Source: Halomonas sp. 7T (GTDB lineage Bacteria; Pseudomonadota; Gammaproteobacteria; Pseudomonadales; Halomonadaceae). Taken from it: 64,000 nt of DNA. The stretch is taken from contig NZ_CP087112.1 of assembly GCF_025643255.1 (NCBI RefSeq), forward strand, positions 3,472,001-3,536,000, given 5' to 3'. Within the stretch, counting starts at the first letter, position 1; each line of letters starts with the position of its first letter. Positions 36,624 to 44,973 of the stretch are shown piece by piece. The translations under genes and the position numbers were made by a program. The notes beneath the pieces are model-generated. The model saw nothing but the letters and a program-made list of their open reading frames with translations. It searched no databases and was not told the origin of the DNA.

Positions 36624-36756
36624 CATCCTTGGCATGGCTATCGATAGTTGAGCAAAACTAGGCTGCCCGCCATGCCAAACACGCCAGAAAGCATTAATGT
36701 TCAACACACGCCGTTCACTAACGCCATGCCGCTCACTCGCGCCATGGTTGGAGCCC

Positions 36757-37452
36757 TTAGCTACGGCAAAACGGCCAGACCTGATAAAACCTGCGGCACT
36801 GAAACTCTGCTTCACAGCTATTGAGCTGTGCTTGATAGCGGTTTGCGCGTGCGGCCACTTGACTGCCTGCGCGTAAAACGTGGGATTTATTGCGATAGGT
36901 GCCCCGTTGGTAGCCGCCTGCACCCTCATGATAGGCGTAGTAAAGGTGCTCAGGATTACTCAGCGAAATGCCCGTTTGGGCGCGGGTCCGGGTGTTGTAC
37001 CAGCCGATAAAATCGGTGGCATGTTTCATATGGGTGCGCCGGGCAAAGGTACTGCCTGCCTGATCGCGATATTCGCCCCAAACCGGGTCTTGGGCCTGGG
37101 CGTAGCCTTTCGCCGATGAAGGGCGCGGGCCCGGAATAAAGCCTAAGTAGCGCTTGCGGTCTGGGCGTACATGGCTGCGAAACGAAGACTCCTGCTGAAT
37201 AAAGGACATTTGTGTAGCAATCGGTGTGCCCCATTTCTCTTCTGATTCTCGGGCATAGTCATACCAGCTCGGCTGTTCACGAAAGATTTCACAAATATTG
37301 CTTTGGTCCTGCGGTGGGTTAGGCGCAAAGGTTGCGCAGCCGGAAATAAAGAGTACGGCGCAGAGGGCCACCCATAGGCGAAGTGTCGGGAAAGCGATGG
37401 AGGGATTCACCATAAAACGCTTAACGATAAAGTTATCAACAGGGCGACGCAT
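36757..37452 (-). CDS. Transglycosylase SLT-domain lipoprotein
   Basis: 231-residue lysozyme-like lipoprotein. It has a long basic N-region, a hydrophobic stretch and a lipobox ending at C39 (FISGC), so it is expected to be lipidated. The catalytic domain shows the lytic-transglycosylase Glu in MSFIQQESSFRSHVRPD followed by GYAQAQDPVWGEY, the usual ES-x-F and GYxQ pattern, and YYAYHEGAGGYQRGTY near the end. It would cut peptidoglycan at the outer membrane. Start at 37452 is supported by AAGGAC upstream. It is unrelated in role to the polyamine and GABA genes around it. Confidence 0.88.
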   Translation of the reverse strand: MRRPVDNFIVKRFMVNPSIAFPTLRLWVALCAVLFISGCATFAPNPPQDQSNICEIFREQPSWYDYARESEEKWGTPIATQMSFIQQESSFRSHVRPDRKRYLGFIPGPRPSSAKGYAQAQDPVWGEYRDQAGSTFARRTHMKHATDFIGWYNTRTRAQTGISLSNPEHLYYAYHEGAGGYQRGTYRNKSHVLRAGSQVAARANRYQAQLNSCEAEFQCRRFYQVWPFCRS

Positions 37453-37541
37453 AGTAATGTCCTTGTGAATATTTTTTGGTGAATACGCTGTTCTGACGAA
37501 CTATAAAGCTTGACGCTTAATGCTCACTTCGCCTATCCCAC

Positions 37542-38960
37542 TTAACGAAGTAGGACCTCTAAGCAGCGGCGAAGCCGCTGTGCCTCATGCACTAATGTTG
37601 CTCCCGAGAGCATGCCCACGCCCATCACTAATCCTGTCCGCGGGTCTGTTTCAGTGCACACAGGGCTGAGCGGCCGAACAATTAAGTGCTCTTTGAGCAG
37701 TGCCTGAGCAAGCGCCACATCATTAACCCCTGATTCAAACTCAACGCACAAGCTGATCGCGCTCGTCGGAGGTGACACATTCCTTACCTTGGGTAGTGAG
37801 CTAAGCTGGCCGTGTAGTACCTGCTGACGGCCTAAATAGTCACGCTGAATGCGCCGACACCAAGCATCTAAGTCACCATCAAAAATAAACTGCGCCAATA
37901 CGGCTTGGTCAAGCATTCGTCCTTCGCGAAATAATTCGCTGCGCAGGCGGTTCATTGGGCCTGCCAAGTGGCGTGGCACTACCAAATAGCCAAGCCGTAG
38001 GCCGGGAAACATCATCTTAGAGAAAGAGCCTACCAGCAAATGGCGTTCTGAGTGTGGATCAAACAGTAGGTTGGCGTGGTCGTCGCGGGTGAATTCGTAA
38101 TCGTCTTCAACAATGTAGGTGGGCGATAACGCATCACAGAACTGCTGCTTATGAGCTGCGCGTGTGGGTACGCTGAGCGGGTAATGGTGAGAGCCGGTCA
38201 AGTAAGCGAATGCAACGTTGTTAGTTAGCGGCGGCAAAACATGTCCGCTATCGGGAAACCAAGGCAGCATCTCGATAGTAAGCCCAGTTGCAGTAAATAT
38301 GTTGCGCGCCCCCCAATAGCAGGGTGACTCCATCGCGACGGTATCGCCCACATCGGCCAATGCCATGGCACACAGCTCAATACCGTTGTGGGTGCCATCG
38401 GTAATAATGATCTGCTCAATATCACAGTTTATGTTGCGCCAACGTGCCAGAAACTCGCGGATGGCACGCTTCAGCGGGCCGTAGCCGCCGGTGGAGTAAG
38501 AGAGCAACAAGGCATTTTGCGGCACGGTAACGCTGGCATAAAGCTGGCGCCACTTGCGCATAGGAAACTGGGCGATATCCGGTATGCCGGGCACAAAGGC
38601 ACCGCTTTGAACGGTGCTCGCCCCTGGCCAGCGGAGCACTTGCTGAGTGCGTTTGGAAAGCTGGATGCTGGGCGATGTGGGCGCAATAGAAGCCTCTGCT
38701 TTGCAGCTCCACGTGCCCTTGCCATGAAACGTGGCCAGCAGCCCTTCATCAATAAGCGATGCAATCGCACGGGACAGTGTGTGTCGAGCAACGCCCAGCG
38801 TTAACGCCAACTGCCGGTGTGACGGCAGGCGAGTTTGGTTAGGCCACTCCTGGGTGATTGCTTGCCTCAAGGCTTGCTCTAGACGCACTTGTTTACTCAA
38901 GCGCTCAGGTTGCTGCGCATAGCGTTTTACGAGCTGTTGTAACACGTCCTGGCAATCCAT
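37542..38960 (-). CDS. MocR/GabR-type transcription regulator
   Basis: 472-residue fusion of an N-terminal GntR winged helix (about residues 10-80; TRLPSHRQLALTLGVARHTL) and a C-terminal class I aminotransferase-like domain that holds PLP (lysine in LVGSFSKMMFPGLRLGYLVV; Asp in YIVEDDYEFTRDD). Such proteins act as metabolite sensors rather than enzymes. It is divergent from gabD-gabT with a 142-base gap that contains two AAAAGTGGT direct repeats, so a GabR role (activating gabDT on GABA) is the best guess. Start at 38960 has AAGAGGAT upstream. Confidence 0.9.
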   Translation of the reverse strand: MDCQDVLQQLVKRYAQQPERLSKQVRLEQALRQAITQEWPNQTRLPSHRQLALTLGVARHTLSRAIASLIDEGLLATFHGKGTWSCKAEASIAPTSPSIQLSKRTQQVLRWPGASTVQSGAFVPGIPDIAQFPMRKWRQLYASVTVPQNALLLSYSTGGYGPLKRAIREFLARWRNINCDIEQIIITDGTHNGIELCAMALADVGDTVAMESPCYWGARNIFTATGLTIEMLPWFPDSGHVLPPLTNNVAFAYLTGSHHYPLSVPTRAAHKQQFCDALSPTYIVEDDYEFTRDDHANLLFDPHSERHLLVGSFSKMMFPGLRLGYLVVPRHLAGPMNRLRSELFREGRMLDQAVLAQFIFDGDLDAWCRRIQRDYLGRQQVLHGQLSSLPKVRNVSPPTSAISLCVEFESGVNDVALAQALLKEHLIVRPLSPVCTETDPRTGLVMGVGMLSGATLVHEAQRLRRCLEVLLR

Positions 38961-39008
38961 TCGTATCCTCTTACCGTCACGATGCTCCCCGTTTAGCTAG
39001 TAAAACAG

Positions 39009-39038
39009 AAAAGTGGTCTGGTTGAACGCAAAAGTGGT
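39009..39038. promoter_or_regulatory. Direct repeats in the MocR-gabD gap, candidate regulator site
   Basis: AAAAGTGGT occurs at 39009-39017 and again at 39030-39038, 21 bases apart (two helix turns). MocR regulators are known to bind direct repeats next to their target promoters. The pair lies about 65-95 bases before gabD. Confidence 0.6.
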
Positions 39039-39102
39039 GCATTCGTCTGTGACCCTATTATTGATAGCGTGGGTGGCATGCTGAATATCAGACAAAGGTG
39101 AG

Positions 39103-40557
39103 ATGATGAGCTTTATCGAACAGTGGTTGCACGATGCCGTACCGGCCCTGGTGGGCGGTGAATGGCGCAAAGGCCAGCAGACCTTTGCCATCGATAACCC
39201 CGCCACCGGCGAAACCATTGCCCACGTCGCGGATTTAAGCGCCGACGACACCCGCGACGCCGTGGCCGCCGCGTATGAAGCCGGTGCCGCGTGGCGTGCC
39301 ACCCCGGTCAAACAGCGCTCAGCGCTGCTGCGCCGCTGGTTTGAGCTGATCAATGAGCACGCCGACGACCTAGCCCGCCTGATGACCCTAGAGCAGGGCA
39401 AACCGCTGGCAGAAGCCAAAGGTGAAGTGACCTACGGCGCCTCGTTCATCGAATTCTTCGCCGAAGAAGCCAAGCGTATGGCAGGGGAAACCCTGCCCAG
39501 CCACGGCGCGGATAAGCGCCTGCTGGTACTGCGCGAACCGGTCGGCGTGGTGGCCGCCATTACCCCGTGGAACTTCCCGCTGGCGATGATTACCCGCAAG
39601 TGCGCCCCGGCCCTGGCCGCTGGCTGCACCGTGGTGATTAAACCCGCTGAAGCCACGCCGCTCACCGCGCTGGCCGCCGCTTATTTAGCGCTGGAAGCGG
39701 GCCTGCCCGCAGGCACCATTAACGTGGTTACCGCTTCCAAGCCCGCCGCCGTGGGCGAGGTGCTGACCACCGACCCTCGGGTGCGCAAGGTGTCGTTTAC
39801 CGGTTCTACCCCGGTGGGCAAACACCTACTGGCCCAGTGCGCCAGCACGGTGAAGAAAACCGCCATGGAGCTGGGTGGCAACGCGCCGTTCATCGTGTTT
39901 GATGACGCCGATGTAGACGCCGCCGTGAACGGGGCCATCGCCTCCAAATTCCGCAACGCCGGGCAAACCTGCGTGTGCACCAACCGCTTCCTGGTGCAGG
40001 ACGGCATTTACGATGCCTTCGTCGCCAAGCTCACCGAACGTGTGAACGCATTGAAGGTAGGCGACGGCTTGGCCGACGGCAGCATCATCGGCCCGCTGAT
40101 CAACCAAGCCGCCGTGGATAAAGTGCAGCGCCACATCGACGACGCGGTGAACAAAGGCGCGCGCCTACTGTGTGGCGGCCAGCCCCACGCGGCGGGTGAT
40201 CGCTTCTTTACCCCCACGGTGCTGGCGGATGTGACCACCGAAATGGCCGTGGCTGATGAAGAGACTTTCGGCCCGGTCGCGCCGGTGTTCCGCTTCCAGC
40301 GCGATGAAGAAGCTATCGCCATGGCCAACGACACTCCGTTTGGCCTGGCCGCCTACTTCTACGCCACGGATTACCGCCGCATCTGGCGCACCATGGAAGC
40401 ACTTGAATACGGCATGGTCGGCGTGAACGAAGGCTTGATCTCTACCGAGCTTGCGCCGTTTGGCGGTGTGAAAGAGTCCGGGCTGGGCCGCGAAGGTTCC
40501 CATCACGGCCTCGATGAATTTACTGAACTGAAATACGTCTGCGTTGGCGGTTTATAA
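39103..40557 (+). CDS. gabD: Succinate-semialdehyde dehydrogenase (NADP+ type)
   Basis: 484-residue aldehyde dehydrogenase that turns succinate semialdehyde into succinate, the last step of GABA catabolism. Catalytic E256 in MELGGNAPFIVFDDAD and C290 in NAGQTCVCTNRFL; the CVC pair with a second Cys at 292 is typical of GabD redox control. FTGSTPVGKHLL and ITPWNFPLAMITRK are also GabD-like. GGTGAGATG sits before the ATG at 39103. Codon use is markedly rich in GCC, CTG and GGC compared with the polyamine genes upstream, as in gabT. Confidence 0.95.
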   Translation: MMSFIEQWLHDAVPALVGGEWRKGQQTFAIDNPATGETIAHVADLSADDTRDAVAAAYEAGAAWRATPVKQRSALLRRWFELINEHADDLARLMTLEQGKPLAEAKGEVTYGASFIEFFAEEAKRMAGETLPSHGADKRLLVLREPVGVVAAITPWNFPLAMITRKCAPALAAGCTVVIKPAEATPLTALAAAYLALEAGLPAGTINVVTASKPAAVGEVLTTDPRVRKVSFTGSTPVGKHLLAQCASTVKKTAMELGGNAPFIVFDDADVDAAVNGAIASKFRNAGQTCVCTNRFLVQDGIYDAFVAKLTERVNALKVGDGLADGSIIGPLINQAAVDKVQRHIDDAVNKGARLLCGGQPHAAGDRFFTPTVLADVTTEMAVADEETFGPVAPVFRFQRDEEAIAMANDTPFGLAAYFYATDYRRIWRTMEALEYGMVGVNEGLISTELAPFGGVKESGLGREGSHHGLDEFTELKYVCVGGL

Positions 40558-40568
40558 AGAGAACGATG

Positions 40569-41840
40569 ATGACTAACCAAGAATTGAACGACCTGAAAAA
40601 CCGCTTCGTGGCCAACGGTGCCGCCACGCCGACTACCCAGTTTGCCGAGCGCGCTGAAAACGCCGAACTGTGGGACGCCGACGGCAAACGCTGGATCGAC
40701 TTTGCGGGCGGCATTGGCGTGCTCAACCTGGGCCACCGCCACCCGAAAATCGTGGCCGCCGTGGAAGCGCAGCTCAAGAAGGTCATGCACACCAGCGCAG
40801 CGGTCATTTCCTACGCGCCCTACGTGCAGCTGTGCCAAAAGCTCTGCGAACTCACCCCCGTGCGCGGCCCCGAGCGTAAGGCCATGCTGGTGAACACAGG
40901 TGCCGAAGCGCTGGAAAACGCCGTGAAGATCGCCCGCGCCGCCACTGGCCGCACCGGCATCATCACCTTCGACGGTGCCTTCCACGGCCGCACCATGATG
41001 ACCCTGGCGATGACCGGCAAGGTGCTGCCCTACAAGAACGACTTCGGCCCCATGCCGGGCGACGTGTTCCGCGCCCCGTTCCCCAACCCGCTGCACGGCA
41101 TTAGTGAAGAAGCCTCGCTGAACGCCATTCGCACGCTGTTCAAAACCGATATCGCCCCGCACCGCACAGCGGCCATCGTGATCGAGCCGGTACAGGGTGA
41201 AGGCGGCTTCTACATCGCCTCACCGGATTACCTGAAAGCGCTGCGCGCCCTGTGCGACGAGCACGGCATTCTGCTGATCGCCGACGAAGTGCAGTCCGGC
41301 TTTGCCCGTACCGGCAAGCTGTTTGCGCTGGAACATAGCGGCATCGAAGCGGACATCCTCACCACCGCCAAGAGCCTCGCCAACGGCATGCCGCTCTCTG
41401 CGGTGGTCGGCACCGCCAAGGTAATGGACGCCTCCGGCCCCAACTCCCTGGGCGGCACCTACAGCGGCAACCCGCTTTCGTGCGCAGCAGCCTTGGCAGT
41501 AATCGAAGCCATCGAAGAAGAGAACATCCTGGCCCGCAGCGAGCAGATGGGCAACATGCTCGCCGAACGCTTCGCGGTATGGGAAGAACGCTTCCCCGCC
41601 GTCGCCCACGGCCGCCAACTCGGCGCCATGGCCGCGTTCGAACTGCTCAACGGTGAAGGCAAGCCCGACCCACAACTCACCGGCGCGCTCTGCGCCAAAG
41701 CCCGCGAGAAAGGCCTGATCCTGCTTTCGTGTGGTTTCTACGGCAACAGCATCCGCATTCTGGTGCCGCTGACGGTATCATCTGCGGTGTTGGAGGAAGG
41801 GCTGAGTATTATTGAGGAGTCGTTGGAAGCGCTTAGCTAG
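40569..41840 (+). CDS. gabT: 4-aminobutyrate aminotransferase
   Basis: 423-residue class III aminotransferase that converts GABA and 2-oxoglutarate to succinate semialdehyde and glutamate. PLP lysine is K268 in TTAKSLANGMPLSAVVG when counted from the ATG at 40569, the same number as in E. coli GabT, which favours this start over the ATG one codon before. Other landmarks: NTGAEALENAVKIARAATGR, FDGAFHGRTMMTLAMTG and ADEVQSGFARTGKLFA. It follows gabD by eleven bases and ends at a strong terminator. Very GC-rich codon use, like gabD. Confidence 0.95.
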   Translation: MTNQELNDLKNRFVANGAATPTTQFAERAENAELWDADGKRWIDFAGGIGVLNLGHRHPKIVAAVEAQLKKVMHTSAAVISYAPYVQLCQKLCELTPVRGPERKAMLVNTGAEALENAVKIARAATGRTGIITFDGAFHGRTMMTLAMTGKVLPYKNDFGPMPGDVFRAPFPNPLHGISEEASLNAIRTLFKTDIAPHRTAAIVIEPVQGEGGFYIASPDYLKALRALCDEHGILLIADEVQSGFARTGKLFALEHSGIEADILTTAKSLANGMPLSAVVGTAKVMDASGPNSLGGTYSGNPLSCAAALAVIEAIEEENILARSEQMGNMLAERFAVWEERFPAVAHGRQLGAMAAFELLNGEGKPDPQLTGALCAKAREKGLILLSCGFYGNSIRILVPLTVSSAVLEEGLSIIEESLEALS

Positions 41841-41862
41841 TAAAGTCTAGACAGCGCCAATC

Positions 41863-41889
41863 CCGCCCTCGTCAAACAGCGTAAGCTGA
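41863..41889 (+). repeat. Left copy of 27-bp direct repeat flanking the AT-rich insert
   Basis: CCCGCCCTCGTCAAACAGCG then TAAGCTG. Matches 43296-43322 in 26 of 27 bases, in the same orientation, with CCAA just before both copies. Confidence 0.93.
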
Positions 41890-41910
41890 TGGCGAGGGCG
41901 GGTTTTTTTA
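41863..41910 (+). terminator. Terminator of gabDT, containing one copy of a flanking repeat
   Basis: CCCGCCCTCG (41863-41872) pairs with CGAGGGCGGG (41894-41903), followed by seven T. The left arm and loop are part of the 27-bp repeat that recurs in the end of phrB. Confidence 0.92.
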
Positions 41911-42277
41911 TGGGCGTTGAAAGCCCATAGCAGAGATATTCAATTGCTTTAAGTACCTTGTGCTAAGCTGGGTTTGGTAGGGTGGATGAGACAAAATAGT
42001 AAGATAGGTAACCTCCATACGCGGAGGAGCTGGAAAATACAGCAGATGTGCTATTTGTTAGATTTGATGCCTTTTTTAAATTAATAAGAGTTTTTTCTTT
42101 TTAGTTTATATTGGTCGTAATATAGAAAAATATTACGAAGGATTGTGATGGAAGGTTATTGGGGTTGTAAGTAAGCTGGCTGGGGTCTTCAGTAATACGC
42201 AGTTTGGCATCTCAATACAAGTGCTGTGTGTTAGTGCTAAGCAATGCCGTAGTTCTATTTGAAAAGATGGGGATGAA
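41911..42277. other. AT-rich gene-free stretch leading into the insert gene
   Basis: 367 bases without a convincing gene. Composition drops sharply to AT-rich from about 41930. It holds CCTCC-N6-GGAGG (42012-42027), a perfect eight-base inverted repeat CGTAATAT-N6-ATATTACG (42116-42137), and a tiny frame from an ATG at 42148 encoding MEGYWGCK after a GAAGGA site. No recombinase or terminal inverted repeats were seen. Confidence 0.6.
42116..42137. promoter_or_regulatory. Perfect inverted repeat upstream of the insert gene
   Basis: CGTAATAT - AGAAAA - ATATTACG, eight perfect pairs, about 140 bases before the start of the 233-residue gene. Could be an operator or a small RNA hairpin. Confidence 0.5.
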
Positions 42278-42979
42278 ATGATTGATAATGTTAGTTCAAA
42301 ATCACAAGCATTTGCTTTGATTAAGTTCTTCAGCAAAGAAGAGCATTATTTTTCTTTTAAAAAAGGAGTGAGTTTGTTCAGAACTCCTCATTATTATCGG
42401 AAGGATAAAAGTGTTGGAAGAGGTGATAGAGGTGAATCATGTATTGGTTATTGGGATAGCAGTTTGGGCGATGTAATGCCAAATGTCATCAATAATGGCG
42501 ACATGTTGAATTTAAATAATGCTAGGAGTGTTCTTGTTTACCCTGCAGCGGAACAGAAAGATGCATGGCTACAATCATGGGCGGTGATCGGCCCGCATAA
42601 TAATTTTGAAAATTCATTAGAAAGAATGCTAAATGAATTTGGGTCTTACTTTGTGATTTTGCCCGCCAATAGAATTGAGGAATACAGATGTCTTCTTGCT
42701 AAAGCAAGTGGTTGCAAGGTTCGCATGGGGGCGGTTGGGTATTCTGATGAACCATTGAAAAGATCCCTTGTGGTTAAAGGCTCAAGTTTTAGTTATCAAA
42801 AAGAATTTCGTTTTTTGCTCGGAGAGTGTTCGAAAGATGAGAGGCGTGATAAAAAGATTCAGTTGCAAGGGGTGGGTAAGTTGCTATCTGATGCTTCTGT
42901 TTTAAAGCTTACAAGTCCATTGGGTGAAGTTAGTTATTGTTCTTTGGGGAATAGAGAGGTGGTTAGTGTGTCTAGGTGA
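42278..42979 (+). CDS. Unknown 233-residue protein in an AT-rich insert
   Basis: Soluble protein with no signal peptide or membrane helix. I do not recognise it with confidence. Features: an N-terminal half with FSFKKGVSLFRTPHYYRK (about 25-42) and VGRGDRGE (46-53), and a C-terminal half with VVKGSSFSYQKEFRFLLG (165-182). The order 'aromatic-YR, then RGD-x-x-E, later K ... Y-x-K-E-F-R' recalls small uncharacterised proteins of accessory islands (DUF2971-like in layout), but I cannot prove membership. Codon use is AT-rich, unlike all neighbours, which points to horizontal gain. Start at 42278 has GGGGATG in front. A defence or toxin-like role is only a guess from location. Confidence 0.72.
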   Translation: MIDNVSSKSQAFALIKFFSKEEHYFSFKKGVSLFRTPHYYRKDKSVGRGDRGESCIGYWDSSLGDVMPNVINNGDMLNLNNARSVLVYPAAEQKDAWLQSWAVIGPHNNFENSLERMLNEFGSYFVILPANRIEEYRCLLAKASGCKVRMGAVGYSDEPLKRSLVVKGSSFSYQKEFRFLLGECSKDERRDKKIQLQGVGKLLSDASVLKLTSPLGEVSYCSLGNREVVSVSR

Positions 42980-43280
42980 AATATGCGGTTAGTGTGCATA
43001 ACAAGTCCCAGTCACGCGACGCCGACTGCATTGCGGTTTTATTTGAAATTATTAGTTGTGGATGCTGGCGGATGCTAGGAGCTCTCCTTTCTACTGAGTA
43101 AGTACATGTGAATCGGTCCTCAAACGCGGCGCAGGAAAGATCAACTGGGTACTTGAACGTTGAGTTAGAGATATTAGAGGGTAGACTACTCAGCAAGAGC
43201 TCTTCGCCTATACTATAGTTTCCCCTGTGTTATTACGTTTTCTGGCTAAAGTATTAGTTAGTCTTGGCTAAGCATAACCG
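42980..43280. other. Gene-free right part of the AT-rich insert
   Basis: About 300 bases between the insert gene and the end of phrB. No frame of convincing composition. There is a short AGGAG-CT-CTCCT palindrome near 43076 and no T-run terminator for the insert gene. Composition is intermediate. It ends at the phrB stop, just before the right repeat copy. Confidence 0.5.
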
Positions 43281-44861
43281 CTATCCATTCTCCAACCCGC
43301 CCTCGTCAAACAGCGAAAGCTGCTGCCGATTGTCAGCCCTTGTTTTTTTACCACGCCGAGCAGGCGGCCGCCGCTGACTCGCCAGCTTATCCACAATCGC
43401 TTGGCTGGCATCCCTCGCCTCCGGCGTACGGCGTAATTCATAAAGCAGCTTCTTCCAATAGCGCGCTTCGGCCTCAAAATCGTTCGGAATGGGGTAATCG
43501 ACGCCAGGCTGAAAGCCGAATCGCTTTTGCAGGCTTTCCGGCAGTGCCCAGGGTTTGGTGCGCCATTCCTGAGGCAGGGGCGAAAGCTCGGGCACCCAGC
43601 GGGCGATGAACTCGCCGGTGGGGTCGTTATCTTCTGCCTGCTTGATGGGGTTGTAGACCCGTATGGCGTTGGTGCCGGTAGCGCCTGCCTGCATTTGCAC
43701 TTGAGGGTAGTGAATGCCCGGCTCGAAGTCGGTAAATAGCCGCGCCAAGTGCAATGCTGGCTCGTACCAGTGCAGCCCAAGGCCAAAGGTGGCGTGGGAG
43801 AGCAGCATGGCGCGCATGCGAAAGTTGATCCAGCCGGTGGCGGTCAGGCTGCGCATGCAGGCATCCACCAGCGGTACGCCGGTTTGGCCGCGCTTCCAGG
43901 CGATCAGATGCGGGTGTTCCGGGTCGCGCTCCCGTAGGCCGCGCAGCGCCGGGTGCAGGGTTTGCTGCTCGATGCTGGGTTCGCTCTCCAGCTTCTGAAT
44001 AAAGTGACAGTGCCAGTAAAGCCGCGAGGTAAAGGCACGCAGCGAGCGTGCCCAGGCGGTGTCGTCGGCGTGCTTTTGGCGTTGGCGGCGCAGGGATTGC
44101 ACCACTTCCCGCATCGAGAGCGTGCCCCAGGCCAAGTGCGGGGAGAGCCGTGAACCAAACTCCCAGGCCAGTAACGGTTTAGAGAGCGAGCCGCGATAGC
44201 GCCGCCCGCGCTGAGTAATAAAGCTCAGCCACAGCGCGCGGCCTTCACTGCGCCCGCCCCGCTGGCGTTGGGGGCAGGGCGTGGTATCGAACCCTAGAGT
44301 CAGCGAGGGCAGTTGCGTTACGTCTACGTGATGAAAGGCTTCCCAATCGGGTGCCGCCACCGCTTTTGGCGGAGCGGAGTAGGTGGGGGCGGCCATCAGC
44401 GCTTCCCAGTGGCTTTCCCAGCGAGACTGGTGCCCGGTGCGGCTACTCAGCCCGCGAATCACGCCCTGCTGGCGGGCTTCCTGCCAGGGCACTTGGTGGG
44501 CGTGGCACCAGGTTTGAACGCGCTGGTCGCGCTCAAAGCTCCAGGCGTTGCCGGTCTCTTGGTGGGAGTGCAGCACCAGTTCGCCGTAGTGCGCTTTTAG
44601 CGCGGCTAGGCATTCCACTATATCGCCCTGCCACAGGCAGAGCGGCAGGCTCAGCGTGTTGAGCGCTTGGGCAAGATCAACCAGCGAATCGGCGGCAAAC
44701 TGCCAGTGGCGCAGTGCGCTGTCGGGCGCTTGCCACTGCTCAGGCTCGATGGCGAATAGCGGCAGCACTGGGCCTGCCGCTGCGGCGTTGGCCAGCGGTG
44801 CGTGGTCGTGAATACGTAAATCGCGTTTGAACCAAACGACCTGAAGGGGTGCCTGAGCCAT
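43281..44861 (-). CDS. phrB: Cryptochrome/photolyase family protein (deoxyribodipyrimidine photo-lyase)
   Basis: 526-residue flavoprotein that repairs pyrimidine dimers using light. N-terminal antenna-binding domain (about 5-140; VVWFKRDLRIHDHAPL) and C-terminal FAD domain, with GQTGVPLVDACMRSLTATGW, FRMRAMLLSHATFG and YPQVQMQAGATGTNAIRVYN. The last about 35 residues are a basic then acidic tail (RRGKKTRADNRQQ, SLFDEGGLENG). The DNA encoding LFDEGGL is the right copy of the 27-bp repeat, so the extreme C-terminus may have been altered by the insertion next door. Subclass (CPD, 6-4 or cryptochrome) was not settled. Confidence 0.9.
   Translation of the reverse strand: MAQAPLQVVWFKRDLRIHDHAPLANAAAAGPVLPLFAIEPEQWQAPDSALRHWQFAADSLVDLAQALNTLSLPLCLWQGDIVECLAALKAHYGELVLHSHQETGNAWSFERDQRVQTWCHAHQVPWQEARQQGVIRGLSSRTGHQSRWESHWEALMAAPTYSAPPKAVAAPDWEAFHHVDVTQLPSLTLGFDTTPCPQRQRGGRSEGRALWLSFITQRGRRYRGSLSKPLLAWEFGSRLSPHLAWGTLSMREVVQSLRRQRQKHADDTAWARSLRAFTSRLYWHCHFIQKLESEPSIEQQTLHPALRGLRERDPEHPHLIAWKRGQTGVPLVDACMRSLTATGWINFRMRAMLLSHATFGLGLHWYEPALHLARLFTDFEPGIHYPQVQMQAGATGTNAIRVYNPIKQAEDNDPTGEFIARWVPELSPLPQEWRTKPWALPESLQKRFGFQPGVDYPIPNDFEAEARYWKKLLYELRRTPEARDASQAIVDKLASQRRPPARRGKKTRADNRQQLSLFDEGGLENG
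43296..43322 (+). repeat. Right copy of 27-bp direct repeat, inside the end of phrB
   Basis: CCCGCCCTCGTCAAACAGCG then AAAGCTG; one mismatch from 41863-41889. On the minus strand it encodes part of the last residues of PhrB. Confidence 0.93.
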
Positions 44862-44973
44862 TAGCCGTAACGCCTGTTCGTCACTTATCTATTCGTGATG
44901 CAGTGATGACGTTACCATCAAGCGATTGTTTGCGTAACCAACTGAGTCACACCCGCCTCACAGGAGAGCCACT

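Noticed and set aside
40503..41162. 219-codon minus-strand frame over the gabD/gabT junction
   Set aside because: Produced by the strong GC codon bias of gabD and gabT. Low-complexity Gly/His-rich translation with no recognisable domain.
42972..43196. 74-codon minus-strand frame in the right part of the AT-rich insert
   Set aside because: Short, no ribosome site seen, composition not convincing, no recognised motif. Left as gene-free sequence.
43268..43786. 172-codon minus-strand frame overlapping the end of phrB in another frame
   Set aside because: The phrB frame carries the photolyase motifs through this stretch; the alternative is Arg/Pro/Ser-rich.
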